NCBI GenBank assembly: GCA_035651635.1
Contig: DASRFK010000160.1
Span: forward strand, 1 to 17,227
Length of the DNA stretch: 17,227 bases
Reading direction: 5' to 3'
DNA from: JANXQE01 sp035651635
Lineage (GTDB): Bacteria > Verrucomicrobiota > Verrucomicrobiia > Limisphaerales > UBA8199
Shown: positions 8,110 through 15,001 of the stretch, piece by piece
Layout: each line of letters starts with the position of its first letter
How positions within the stretch are numbered: the first letter of the stretch is position 1
Position numbers and translations under genes: made by a program
Notes under the pieces: model-generated
Database searches by the model: none
Told to the model about the DNA's origin: nothing
What the model saw: only the letters and a program-made list of their open reading frames with translations

Positions 8110-8948
8110 GCTTGGGTGCGCGCGGGATCAGGGATGGAATAGCCAACCACTTTGAGAAAAAGCTGCTCGAGGCTGAGTTGATATTGCTTGGCCAAATCGC
8201 TGACCCGGCCCACCAACTTGAGGCGGCCCTGGTCCAGGATGGCCACGCGGTCGCAGACGGTTTCAACCTCGCCCAATTCGTGGGAGGAAAAGAAAACCGT
8301 TTTGCCTTCCGTTTTGAGCCGTTGGATGATCTCGCGCACTTTCATCCGGCCGATGGGGTCCAAGCCGCTGGTCGGTTCGTCCAGGATGAGCAGGTCCGGA
8401 TCGTTAATCAGGGCCTGGGCCAAGCCCACCCGTTGCTGCATTCCTTTCGAGTAGGTTTTAATCTGGCGCTTTCTAGCGTGCTCCAACTCGACCAGCTTCA
8501 AAACCTCGTCGATCCGCCGGTCGGTTTCGGTCCTGGGGATTTTGAAAATGCGGGCGTAAAAGCGTAACAGCTCCTCGGCGGTCAGAAACTTGTAATAGTA
8601 GGTCAGCTCGGGCAGGTAGCCGATGCGTTGCCGGGCAATCGGTTGGCGTACCGTCGTTCCAAAGATGTAAGCGTCACCGCTGGTCGCATTGATGAACCCC
8701 AGCAGCACGTTCATCGTCGTCGTCTTGCCCGCTCCGTTCGGGCCGAGAAAGCCGAATACCTCGCCCGGGTTTACCGACAGGTTGAGGCCGTCCACCGCTC
8801 GTTTGGCCGGCGAACGCGAGCCGGCGGCGCGGTATTCGACACAAAGATTTTCGATGCGCAGGATCGGTTCGGCTGCGCGAGCGGTGATTGATCCCCCGGC
8901 TGGGTTCGCTGCCGGGGACCTGGAGTCCTGGGATACTGGAGCGTTCAT
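8106..8948 (-). CDS. ABC-2 transporter ATP-binding protein (canonical)
   Basis: All nucleotide-binding motifs are intact (numbering from the ATG at 8948): Walker A GPNGAGKTT at 69-77, signature YSKGMQ at 166-171, Walker B LLILDEP with Glu191, D-loop SGLD, and H-switch His223 in FFSSHEL. The Q-loop reads GYLPE, with Glu in place of Gln, as is common in this ABC-2 subfamily. The start at 8948 was preferred over the ATG at 8957 because AGGA lies nine bases before the former and abuts the latter with no spacing. The gene overlaps the permease by four bases and begins almost directly after the stop of the frameshifted coiled-coil gene. It energises the adjacent permease. Confidence 0.93.
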   Translation of the reverse strand: MNAPVSQDSRSPAANPAGGSITARAAEPILRIENLCVEYRAAGSRSPAKRAVDGLNLSVNPGEVFGFLGPNGAGKTTTMNVLLGFINATSGDAYIFGTTVRQPIARQRIGYLPELTYYYKFLTAEELLRFYARIFKIPRTETDRRIDEVLKLVELEHARKRQIKTYSKGMQQRVGLAQALINDPDLLILDEPTSGLDPIGRMKVREIIQRLKTEGKTVFFSSHELGEVETVCDRVAILDQGRLKLVGRVSDLAKQYQLSLEQLFLKVVGYSIPDPARTQA

Positions 8949-8957
8949 CCGGGCCAT

Positions 8958-8961
8958 TCCT
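8958..8961 (-). promoter_or_regulatory. Shine-Dalgarno AGGA deciding the ATPase start
   Basis: AGGA is spaced nine bases from the ATG at 8948 and zero bases from the ATG at 8957, so the downstream ATG is the better start. The site overlaps the TAG stop of the preceding coiled-coil frame. Confidence 0.5.
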
Positions 8962-9326
8962 ATTTGGTGCGCACCGTCTGGTTTCTTTCAACCTGATGCA
9001 CCTGTTCGGTGTAAATGTTCACGATGTCGTGTCGAGCTTTCACTTGGTCATTGAACTTCTTGACCCATTCATCCCGCCGGGTCAGCAGCTCTTTCATGGC
9101 TTCGTTTTGTTTTTTAACCAGCATAGGCCTCGGTCAGCTTTGTCTGCAAGCTCGTGACCGCGCCGTGGTACTGAGATATTTCGCTGGTCAATCCTTCGGC
9201 AGTGATTTGCACCAGCTTGAAATCACAGCGTTGGCTGATCACAGCCGCTTTGGCCGCCACAGCCCGCTGGATGCCGGCGGATTTCATGAAATCAAACACG
9301 TACATCACCCGAGCCATGCGCAGCAT
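8960..9326 (-). pseudogene. Coiled-coil protein gene split by a +1 frameshift
   Basis: Two overlapping frames seem to be one gene. The upstream frame (9326-9114) ends in TSEISQYHGAVTSLQTKLTE then AYAG and a TAA. The downstream frame (9124-8960, 54 residues from an ATG) reads MLVKKQNEAMKELLTRRDEW and continues with charged heptad-like sequence to QVERNQTVRTK. Skipping one T at GGT-TAA-AAAAA joins them without a break into one helical, coiled-coil-like product. The alternatives are a true indel in or next to the A6 run, a sequencing error, a programmed +1 shift, or two coupled ORFs overlapping by 11 bases (ATG inside the end of the first). The stop at 8960 lies two bases before an ATG of the ATPase frame, so it belongs to the ABC operon. 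The 5' start is uncertain (ATG at 9326, 9317, 9305 or 9287). Confidence 0.6.
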
Positions 9327-9400
9327 GCCGCGTGCCGGTTATGTCCATCTATACGCGAAATTCTGCTCGGGTTGTGGGGTTTCCGGACTTAATCACGCTG

Positions 9401-9518
9401 GATATTCGTGACAATTCTGGCACCCCGGCACGGGTGCCGTGGAATATTTGGTCGACTGCCGGAGGTCTGCGCTATCGCTTCGACCTCCGTATACTGTCTG
9501 GCAACCCGGGCGGGTTGC
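9401..9518. repeat. Cluster of three perfect hairpins between operons
   Basis: Three inverted repeats lie in a row. GGCACCC (9419-9425) pairs with GGGTGCC (9432-9438), with outer arms ATATTC and GAATAT. CGGAGGTC (9460-9467) pairs with GACCTCCG (9482-9489). GCAACCC (9501-9507) pairs with GGGTTGC (9512-9518). The 222-base gap (9327-9548) holds no convincing gene. The cluster follows the response regulator stop and precedes the ABC operon. It may be a mosaic palindromic element or a transcript-end structure; no T-tract follows on either strand. Confidence 0.7.
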
Positions 9519-9548
9519 GGATTTGGCAACAGAACACCTCTACCAAGT

Positions 9549-9986
9549 TCAACAAAACTGATTGAACCTCAGCCAGAATGATTTCGTGGCCCGCATCATC
9601 TCGGTCAGTTCAGAAACTGAGGAAGGCTTGGCCAAATAGGCGTTTGCACCCAACTCGAAGGCGCGTTCGATGTCGGTGGGTTCCCTGGAGGTGGTCAGCA
9701 CGAGCACGATGACCTTTTTGAATTCCGGACGTCGGCGCAGCCAGGCCAGCACGTCCAAACCACTCTTAACGGGCAGTTTCAAATCGAGAAATAGCAGGGC
9801 GGGCAGGGGAAAGGCTATGCGATCGGAAAACTCTCCAACACCCGCCAGATAGTTGATGGCGCTCTGACCGTCGGCAACAATTTGCACCGGATTGGCGACT
9901 TCGGCAGTCGCGAGCGCGCGTTGCATGAAGATGACGTCATTCTCGTTGTCCTCGACCAGTAAGATCGTTTTGCCGCTATTGCTCAT
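9549..9986 (-). CDS. Single-domain response regulator, Rcp1-like
   Basis: This 145-residue stand-alone receiver has no output domain. The key residues are present: acidic pair Glu12-Asp13 (LLVEDN), phosphoacceptor Asp68 (LLFLDLKLP), Thr98/Thr99 (VLTTS) and Lys120 (YLAKPSS). The NENDVIFMQRAL start and the YLAGVGEFSD insert match the Rcp1-type regulators paired with phytochrome-like kinases. The longer upstream frame only shadows the kinase gene. The ATG at 9986 was chosen because the receiver fold starts there. It overlaps the kinase stop by 11 bases, so it is the likely phosphate acceptor of that kinase. Output is presumably by protein contact, and the target is unknown. Confidence 0.92.
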   Translation of the reverse strand: MSNSGKTILLVEDNENDVIFMQRALATAEVANPVQIVADGQSAINYLAGVGEFSDRIAFPLPALLFLDLKLPVKSGLDVLAWLRRRPEFKKVIVLVLTTSREPTDIERAFELGANAYLAKPSSVSELTEMMRATKSFWLRFNQFC

Positions 9987-11487
9987 TTGACTTGGGAAGC
10001 TCGATCCAGAAACGACTGCCCTGGCCAACCGACGATTCCACTCCGACCCGTCCGCCCATGCGCTCGACGGCTTTGCGGACGATGGCCAGACCAATGCCGG
10101 TCCCGTCGTAATGCTTGTGGCTGGGTGCTTTTTCGAACATGTCGAAAATGCGGCTCCAATGTTCGGGGGCAATTCCGATTCCGTTGTCCTCAAACCAAAG
10201 CCGCACGGTGGAGCCGAGGGCTTCGGTTCGGATTTTCACCCGGGGCTTGCGATCCTCGGGCACAAACTTGAGGGCGTTGGTCAGCAGATTGGAAAAGACT
10301 TGAGTCAAGGAACCTTCATGGCCGCGGACCGGGAGCAGCGGCAGTTCCGGTTCGATCACGATGTTCGATGACCGCAACATGGGATAGCTTTCAATCACCT
10401 GCGCTAAAAGGTTCTCGACCCGAATGTCCTTTATTTCCAGCTCTGCGCGAGTGACGCGGCTGTAGGTCAGAATGTCCTGCACCAGCCGGTCGAGGCGGGC
10501 CGACGCCTGCAAAATGCGGCGCACATATTCTTTTCCTTTATCGTCGAGTTGCGCGGAATAATCCTCCCAAAGAAACTCCGAATAGCCCTGCATCGCGCGC
10601 AACGGGGTGCGCAAATCGTGCGAAACACTGTAAGAAAATGCCTCCAGTTCGGAGATGGTTTCCTTGAGGCGGGCGGTTCGTTCTTCAACCCGCTTTTCCA
10701 GTTCGTCCCGCGAGTCCTGGAGCGCCCGTTCGGCGAACTTGCGTTGGGTGACATCCCGCGTAAAAACCGAAATCCCGCTGGGCGCGGGGAACGCCCGGGA
10801 TTCGAACCAGAGCTCCAGGGTGGGGTGATAGTATTCAACCGTGACGGGCACGCGCTCCAGCATGGCACGATGCAGCCCCGCCTTAAGAGTATTGGCCACA
10901 TCCGGATTGAGCTCCCAATAGTTTTTGCCCAGCATTTCATCCCGGGACCGGTGCGCGATTTCAGCGGCCCGGTCGCTCACATAAGTGTAGCGCCAGTTGC
11001 GGTCGATGGTTACAAAGGCTTCATAAATGCTCGCCAGGACCACTTGCTGTTGCTCCAAGAGATCGCGAAGTTGGTATTGCCGCTTGCGCGCGCGGAGGGC
11101 GACCTGCAAGCTGCTCACCAGAGTGGACGGGCGCAGCGGCCGTTCCAGCAGGGTTACATTTCCAGCCGGTGCGACAATCTTGAGCGCGGATTGAACATCC
11201 CGCGCAACGTTTTCGCCGGAAGTGACCAGGACAACGGGAATGTCCGACCAGGGCGGCTGGCCCGCCAGGCTTTGAATCAGGCATTGGGTTCCCTCGGGGG
11301 TGAAAGCTTCTTCGGCAATCAAGAGCGCCCCGGCGCCCTCGGAGATTTTGGCGCAAGCGTCTGGCAGCTCCAAACAAATCTCCGGTTCCAAACCCGCTTC
11401 CTGCAATACCAGCGTGGCGTTTAAAGCGTCGTTGCCGGTGGGCGTCAGCACAAGAATCCGCAAGGAATCGTGCAGCGTCTGGTTCAT
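9976..11487 (-). CDS. Soluble histidine kinase: receiver-like, PAS, HisKA, HATPase
   Basis: This 503-residue protein has no membrane segment, so it is cytoplasmic. Residues 8-132 resemble a receiver fold but lack its chemistry: the acidic pair is absent (LVLTPTGND), Glu59/Glu60 occupy the phospho-Asp region (LLIAEEAF), and the Lys position is Arg117 (LLERPLRP). A PAS domain follows (about 145-250), then a coiled linker and HisKA with His290 (SVSHDLRTPLR). The HATPase domain has an N-box with Asn400/Asn404, a G1 box DNGIGIA (434-440), an F-box FDMFEKAP and a G2 box GTGIGLA (462-468). The start overlaps the kaiC-like stop by four bases (ATGA) and the end overlaps the regulator by 11. It is likely the kinase that senses KaiC state and phosphorylates the adjacent regulator, by analogy with SasA and CikA of cyanobacteria (inference). 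Confidence 0.93.
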   Translation of the reverse strand: MNQTLHDSLRILVLTPTGNDALNATLVLQEAGLEPEICLELPDACAKISEGAGALLIAEEAFTPEGTQCLIQSLAGQPPWSDIPVVLVTSGENVARDVQSALKIVAPAGNVTLLERPLRPSTLVSSLQVALRARKRQYQLRDLLEQQQVVLASIYEAFVTIDRNWRYTYVSDRAAEIAHRSRDEMLGKNYWELNPDVANTLKAGLHRAMLERVPVTVEYYHPTLELWFESRAFPAPSGISVFTRDVTQRKFAERALQDSRDELEKRVEERTARLKETISELEAFSYSVSHDLRTPLRAMQGYSEFLWEDYSAQLDDKGKEYVRRILQASARLDRLVQDILTYSRVTRAELEIKDIRVENLLAQVIESYPMLRSSNIVIEPELPLLPVRGHEGSLTQVFSNLLTNALKFVPEDRKPRVKIRTEALGSTVRLWFEDNGIGIAPEHWSRIFDMFEKAPSHKHYDGTGIGLAIVRKAVERMGGRVGVESSVGQGSRFWIELPKSNEQ

Positions 11488-12962
11488 CTGCTCTTAAGCA
11501 TCTGTTGGACGTCCCCCGTCAAGGTCGGCACGCCGGTCAGCACGCCATGGAACTTTCGCAGCGGTTCACCAACCTGGAGACCCTGGCGATCGATCATGAG
11601 TTCGCGAATCGCTTTTTCGTGGCCGCCGCTGCGTTTCTTGATCACTGAAATGGCCTTTTTCACCTCTCCATCCGCTTCAAAAAAGCGCATGAGAATGACG
11701 CAGTCGGCCAAATAGGTGACGTCGATGGGAGTCTGCATGGTACCAATGAGCCCATGCTGGGTGACGGTGATGATGGTCACGACGCCTTGCTGGCTGAGGA
11801 AGGTCAGCAGTTCGTGCAACTGGAGGCTGAGGAACCGCTCGTCCGCCATGGCCTGCAGGTAGCCGATCAGGCTGTCGAGAACCACGACTCGCACGTCGTC
11901 CTGCATGACGGCGCGTTTGATGTTGTGCGCAAATTCGCCCGGGGAGACATCCGCGGGATCAATCTGCCGCAATTTGATTACCCCGCTAGTCACGTATCTT
12001 TGCAGCGGGAGACCCAGACTCTCGGTCCGACGCAAAATGGTTTTGATGTTCTCATCGAACACGAACAACAAACACTTCTCGCCCCGCTCGGCGGCATGGA
12101 CGGCAAATTGGTGTGCGATGGCGGATTTGCCGGTCCCCGCCGGTCCGAGAATGAGATTGCTGGTGCCCCGGTCTAATCCGCCGCCCAGCAGCAAATCCAA
12201 TTCTTTCAGACCGCTGGTGACAGGTTCGGCGGTAAATGTTTTGTGATGTTCCGCCGCCACGAGCCGAGGGAAAACCTGGAGACCGCCCGTGTCGATGATG
12301 TAATCGTGAGCGCCTTCGTGGAATTTCACGCCGCGCAATTTGTCGATGGTGATCCGCCGGCGTTGGGCGCCGAAGTCCGAGTTTTGTTTGTTCAGCGTGA
12401 GCACGCCATGGGCAATGCTTTGCACCTGCTGGTCCGCCGCGGTGCTCGTCATCTGGTCATCCAGCAGCAGCACGGTGCAATTCCTGCCGGCAAAGAATTG
12501 CTTCAGCGCCAGCATCTGGCGGCGATAGCGCAACGGGCTCTCCGCCAGCAGCCGCAATTCTGAAAGCGAATCCAGCACCAGCCGCGTCGGTTTCACTCGG
12601 TCCACTTCATTGAACAGCGTGGCGGTGGTTTTGTTCAATTCGATATCCGAAGGATGAAATAAGGTGTTCTGCGCGCTCTGGGCCAGTTGTTGTTCCATGG
12701 CGGAGAGTTCAAGAATGGCGAGCTTTTCCAGCGACCAATGGTGCGATTCGGCGACGCCGGTCAATTCGTCCTTGGTTTCGGAAAGGGTAATGTACAGGCA
12801 ATTCTCTCCTGCGGCGACGCCGCTCAGGAGGAATTGGAGCGCCAGGGTGGTTTTACCTACGCCGGGATCGCCTTGAATCAGGTACAGCCGGTTTTTGGGC
12901 AATCCGCCACGAAGGATCTGGTCCAGACCTTCAATTCCGGTGCAGCAAGTCGGTGTCTTCAT
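11484..12962 (-). CDS. KaiC-like double RecA-domain ATPase
   Basis: This 492-residue protein has two KaiC domains. CI has Walker A GDPGVGKT (31-38), Ser61-Glu62 in place of the paired catalytic glutamates, and Walker B with Asp131 (RLVLDSLSE). CII has Walker A GPAGTGKS (273-280), Asp303-Glu304 and Walker B with Asp363 (VVVLDSLIGY). The tail segment IKKRSGGHEKAIRELMI and the final FHGVLTGVPT match the CII end of cyanobacterial KaiC. By alignment from memory, Thr411 matches KaiC T426, and the phosphosites S431/T432 are replaced by Thr416-Tyr417. The frame is open upstream to 13418, but the ATG at 12962 precedes the family-typical start (TGIEGLDQILRGGLP). No Shine-Dalgarno was seen. It is first in a three-gene operon with a kinase and regulator. 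Circadian function should not be assumed, since no kaiA or kaiB is present here. Confidence 0.93.
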   Translation of the reverse strand: MKTPTCCTGIEGLDQILRGGLPKNRLYLIQGDPGVGKTTLALQFLLSGVAAGENCLYITLSETKDELTGVAESHHWSLEKLAILELSAMEQQLAQSAQNTLFHPSDIELNKTTATLFNEVDRVKPTRLVLDSLSELRLLAESPLRYRRQMLALKQFFAGRNCTVLLLDDQMTSTAADQQVQSIAHGVLTLNKQNSDFGAQRRRITIDKLRGVKFHEGAHDYIIDTGGLQVFPRLVAAEHHKTFTAEPVTSGLKELDLLLGGGLDRGTSNLILGPAGTGKSAIAHQFAVHAAERGEKCLLFVFDENIKTILRRTESLGLPLQRYVTSGVIKLRQIDPADVSPGEFAHNIKRAVMQDDVRVVVLDSLIGYLQAMADERFLSLQLHELLTFLSQQGVVTIITVTQHGLIGTMQTPIDVTYLADCVILMRFFEADGEVKKAISVIKKRSGGHEKAIRELMIDRQGLQVGEPLRKFHGVLTGVPTLTGDVQQMLKSR

Positions 12963-13293
12963 GTTGGCGTGTTTTCGTGGGCGCTCGGGTGTCGATAATG
13001 GCGCCGCGAACTGAGAGTCGAACTTTAGCGGTAGCCATGTCTCAACAGCCGCTGCCAGGAGCGTTTCCCAAGATCGGAAAATCTGGAATAAGGTTAAACC
13101 CTCCCTTGACCCTAAAGGCCTCGACACCCACCCGGTTGCCGGGCTCCGGGCAGTTACGCGCGGGAAAGGATTATTCTCGTTGTGCGAGAATGCAAAAAGG
13201 TGGTTATGAAACCGTGATGCCGCCGGCATCAAGCACCGGCAGGCGAGAGAGGGAGCGGATTTTCGTTTCTCAGCTCCCTCACGTGCCCTCAGA
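12963..13293. other. Intergenic region before the kaiC-like operon with small hairpins
   Basis: This 331-base gap has no convincing gene. It must contain the promoter of the KaiC-kinase-regulator operon, but no clear -35/-10 pair could be assigned. Two perfect inverted repeats stand out: ATTCTCG (13173-13179) with CGAGAAT (13185-13191), and GATGCC (13216-13221) with GGCATC (13225-13230). Either could be an operator or an RNA hairpin. Confidence 0.5.
13249..13280 (-). terminator. Possible terminator hairpin after the Gfo/Idh gene
   Basis: GAGGGAGC (13249-13256) pairs with GCTCCCTC (13273-13280) around a 16-base loop, starting 13 bases past the stop codon of the oxidoreductase gene. There is no T-tract, so a classical intrinsic terminator is not shown. 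Confidence 0.35.
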
Positions 13294-14721
13294 TCATGCG
13301 AGTTTCCACGGGCCGCGGTAGGGGCGGGCCAGGAATTTGCTGGCCTCGGGGTCATCCACGATGACTTCCTTCTCGGCATCCCATTTAAGTTTGCGTCCGA
13401 TGCGCTGGCCATTCTCATCGTGACCGCTCAGCAACGAGATGAGGCTGAGGTGTCCTGGAATGGCAGAGTGGTGACCGGTTTCAACAGGGGTAATGGTCGG
13501 TTTGCGGGACTTGACGCACTCGATAAAGTTGGCCTGGTGGTTATCGGATGCGTATAGCCGCACTTTGCAGTCATCGGGGAGCTTGGCTCGCCAATCGAGA
13601 TTCGTGGCATCGAAGTGGCCTCGGTCAACCGACACGAAGCCGTCCGTTCCGATCCACTTGGCGCCGCCGCGGATGTCGCCATGACCGCCGGCGATGATCA
13701 TCGTGATATCCTTCGGGTACTTGAGGGTGATGCGATACTTGGTGCAAGTGTTCCAGATGGCATTGGCGGGCGGGAATTCGCCCACGCTGCTTTCGATTTC
13801 CAGAGGGCCGCCGGTCTGGTCCATGTCCAGGCCCCAGTGGGCAATGTCGCAATGGTGGCCGATCCAGTCGAGCAACTGCCCGCCGCCGACATTGTAATTC
13901 CAGCGCCAATTCATGTGAACCCGAGCGCCGATATAAGGTTCCTGACGCGAAGGACCAAGCCACCTCTCGTAGTCCAGCTCGGCCGGAGGCTCGGTCACGG
14001 CCGCATCCCACTCGGGTGTGCCGGGAACGACTTTCGCCAGTAAGTCAGCCCGTGCGCCCGCCTTGAGTTTCTCCGCCAGCGGCCTGCCCGTGCGGGCAAA
14101 ATCGGTATGGCCGGAAGGCAGGCCGACTTCGACGCGGGTGACCTTGCCAATCAGATTATTGCGGACAATTTCGGCCGCGCGCCGGAAAGTGCCTTGCGAA
14201 CGCTGCCAGGAGCCGGTCTGCCAGATGCGGCCGTTCTGTTGGACGGCTCGGACAATGGCCTGCTGTTCGGCGATGCTGCGCGCGAGCGGCTTTTCCCCGT
14301 AAATATCTTTTTTGTTGTTGGCGGCCTCGACCGCAACCAGGGCGTGCCAGGTGTCAGGCACCGCCAGCATGACGGCATCGATGTCCGTGCGGGCCATCAT
14401 TTCGCGGAAATCGTGATAGGGCTTACAGTCCTGGTTTTCATTATGCTTGTTGATGGTGTCGACGGCGGCCTGGAGATGGTGTTTGTCGAGGTCGCACGCC
14501 GCAACGACCTGGCAGTTCTTGAGCTTGAGAAATTCGGCCGTGTTGCCCGGTCCTTGCATACCCCATCCAACTACACCCAGAGTCACGCGCTCGGAGGGAG
14601 CCGCCTTTTGATCCTGCCCCAATGCGCGGCCCGGAATGATGGTAGGCGCGGCAAGCGCCAGCCCGGTTGCGGTAAGAAAACGACGCCGGTTCATCCCTGT
14701 ACTGCGAGAAGGTTTATTCAT
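13294..14721 (-). CDS. Tat-exported Gfo/Idh/MocA family oxidoreductase
   Basis: This 475-residue protein is a Gfo/Idh/MocA-type NAD(P)-dependent oxidoreductase. It opens with a twin-arginine signal (MNRRRFLTATGLALAAPTII), so it is probably exported folded with its cofactor bound. The mature part begins a Rossmann fold, VTLGVVGWGMQGPGNT, followed by ACDLD. It carries the EKPLA motif near residue 150 that is typical of the family, and a C-terminal alpha/beta domain with HMNWRWNYNVGGGQLLDWIG and GHHCDIAHWGLD. The family acts on sugars and related polyols or cleaves glycosidic bonds by redox chemistry; the exact substrate cannot be read. The ATG at 14721 was used; 14694 is possible. The open frame extends upstream without homology. 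A copy of the 32-base motif ends nine bases before the start. It is divergent from the GH127 gene and probably functionally linked to it. Confidence 0.93.
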   Translation of the reverse strand: MNKPSRSTGMNRRRFLTATGLALAAPTIIPGRALGQDQKAAPSERVTLGVVGWGMQGPGNTAEFLKLKNCQVVAACDLDKHHLQAAVDTINKHNENQDCKPYHDFREMMARTDIDAVMLAVPDTWHALVAVEAANNKKDIYGEKPLARSIAEQQAIVRAVQQNGRIWQTGSWQRSQGTFRRAAEIVRNNLIGKVTRVEVGLPSGHTDFARTGRPLAEKLKAGARADLLAKVVPGTPEWDAAVTEPPAELDYERWLGPSRQEPYIGARVHMNWRWNYNVGGGQLLDWIGHHCDIAHWGLDMDQTGGPLEIESSVGEFPPANAIWNTCTKYRITLKYPKDITMIIAGGHGDIRGGAKWIGTDGFVSVDRGHFDATNLDWRAKLPDDCKVRLYASDNHQANFIECVKSRKPTITPVETGHHSAIPGHLSLISLLSGHDENGQRIGRKLKWDAEKEVIVDDPEASKFLARPYRGPWKLA

Positions 14722-14730
14722 AACTGTGTA

Positions 14731-14762
14731 TACTTCCCACAAACCTCGAATTTTGGACATCC
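14731..14762 (-). promoter_or_regulatory. 32-base motif, copy 1 (upstream of Gfo/Idh)
   Basis: Read on the minus strand this is GGATGTCCA, eight bases, then GGTTTGTGGGAAGTA, ending nine bases before the ATG at 14721. It matches copy 2 at 28 of 32 positions and copy 3 at 27 of 32. The GGGAAG near its end could also serve as a weak ribosome binding site. Confidence 0.7.
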
Positions 14763-14909
14763 AATTCTTATTTTCGTCGTGACCGAAACTCTCGGCGAAT
14801 GACCGTCGAGCGCCTGAAGGCTTGGGTATTGCTAAGCCGCGGCCATGCTTGTGAGCAGGCCCTTGACCTGAAGCAAAAGCAAATTCCTGCTCGCGCTCCA
14901 GAACGACTC

Positions 14910-14941
14910 GGATGTCCAGAATTGGAGGTTTGCCGGAAGTA
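14910..14941 (+). promoter_or_regulatory. 32-base motif, copy 2 (upstream of GH127)
   Basis: GGATGTCCA, eight bases, then GGTTTGCCGGAAGTA, ending 60 bases before the GH127 start. Similarity to copy 3 continues into GTCGGCGGATTC (14959-14970), which corresponds to the first codons of the sigma factor gene with its ATG changed to ACG. Confidence 0.7.
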
Positions 14942-15001
14942 CTGATAAAATCTACGCACGTCGGCGGATTCAGTGCGTCTGTTCGATGAAACGACACCTC
15001 T

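Noticed and set aside
9987..10193. 69-residue extension of the response regulator
   Set aside because: It is an alternative frame inside the kinase ATPase domain. The receiver fold starts at the ATG at 9986.
12963..13418. 152-residue N-terminal extension of the KaiC-like frame
   Set aside because: The sequence is low in family resemblance and runs into the end of the oxidoreductase gene. The KaiC fold starts at the ATG at 12962.
14799..14945. Small plus-strand ORF beginning MTVERLKAWVLLSRGHACEQ
   Set aside because: Its 3' part is encoded by the repeated 32-base motif, and it has no ribosome binding site or known family. It could be a relic but cannot be supported as a gene.
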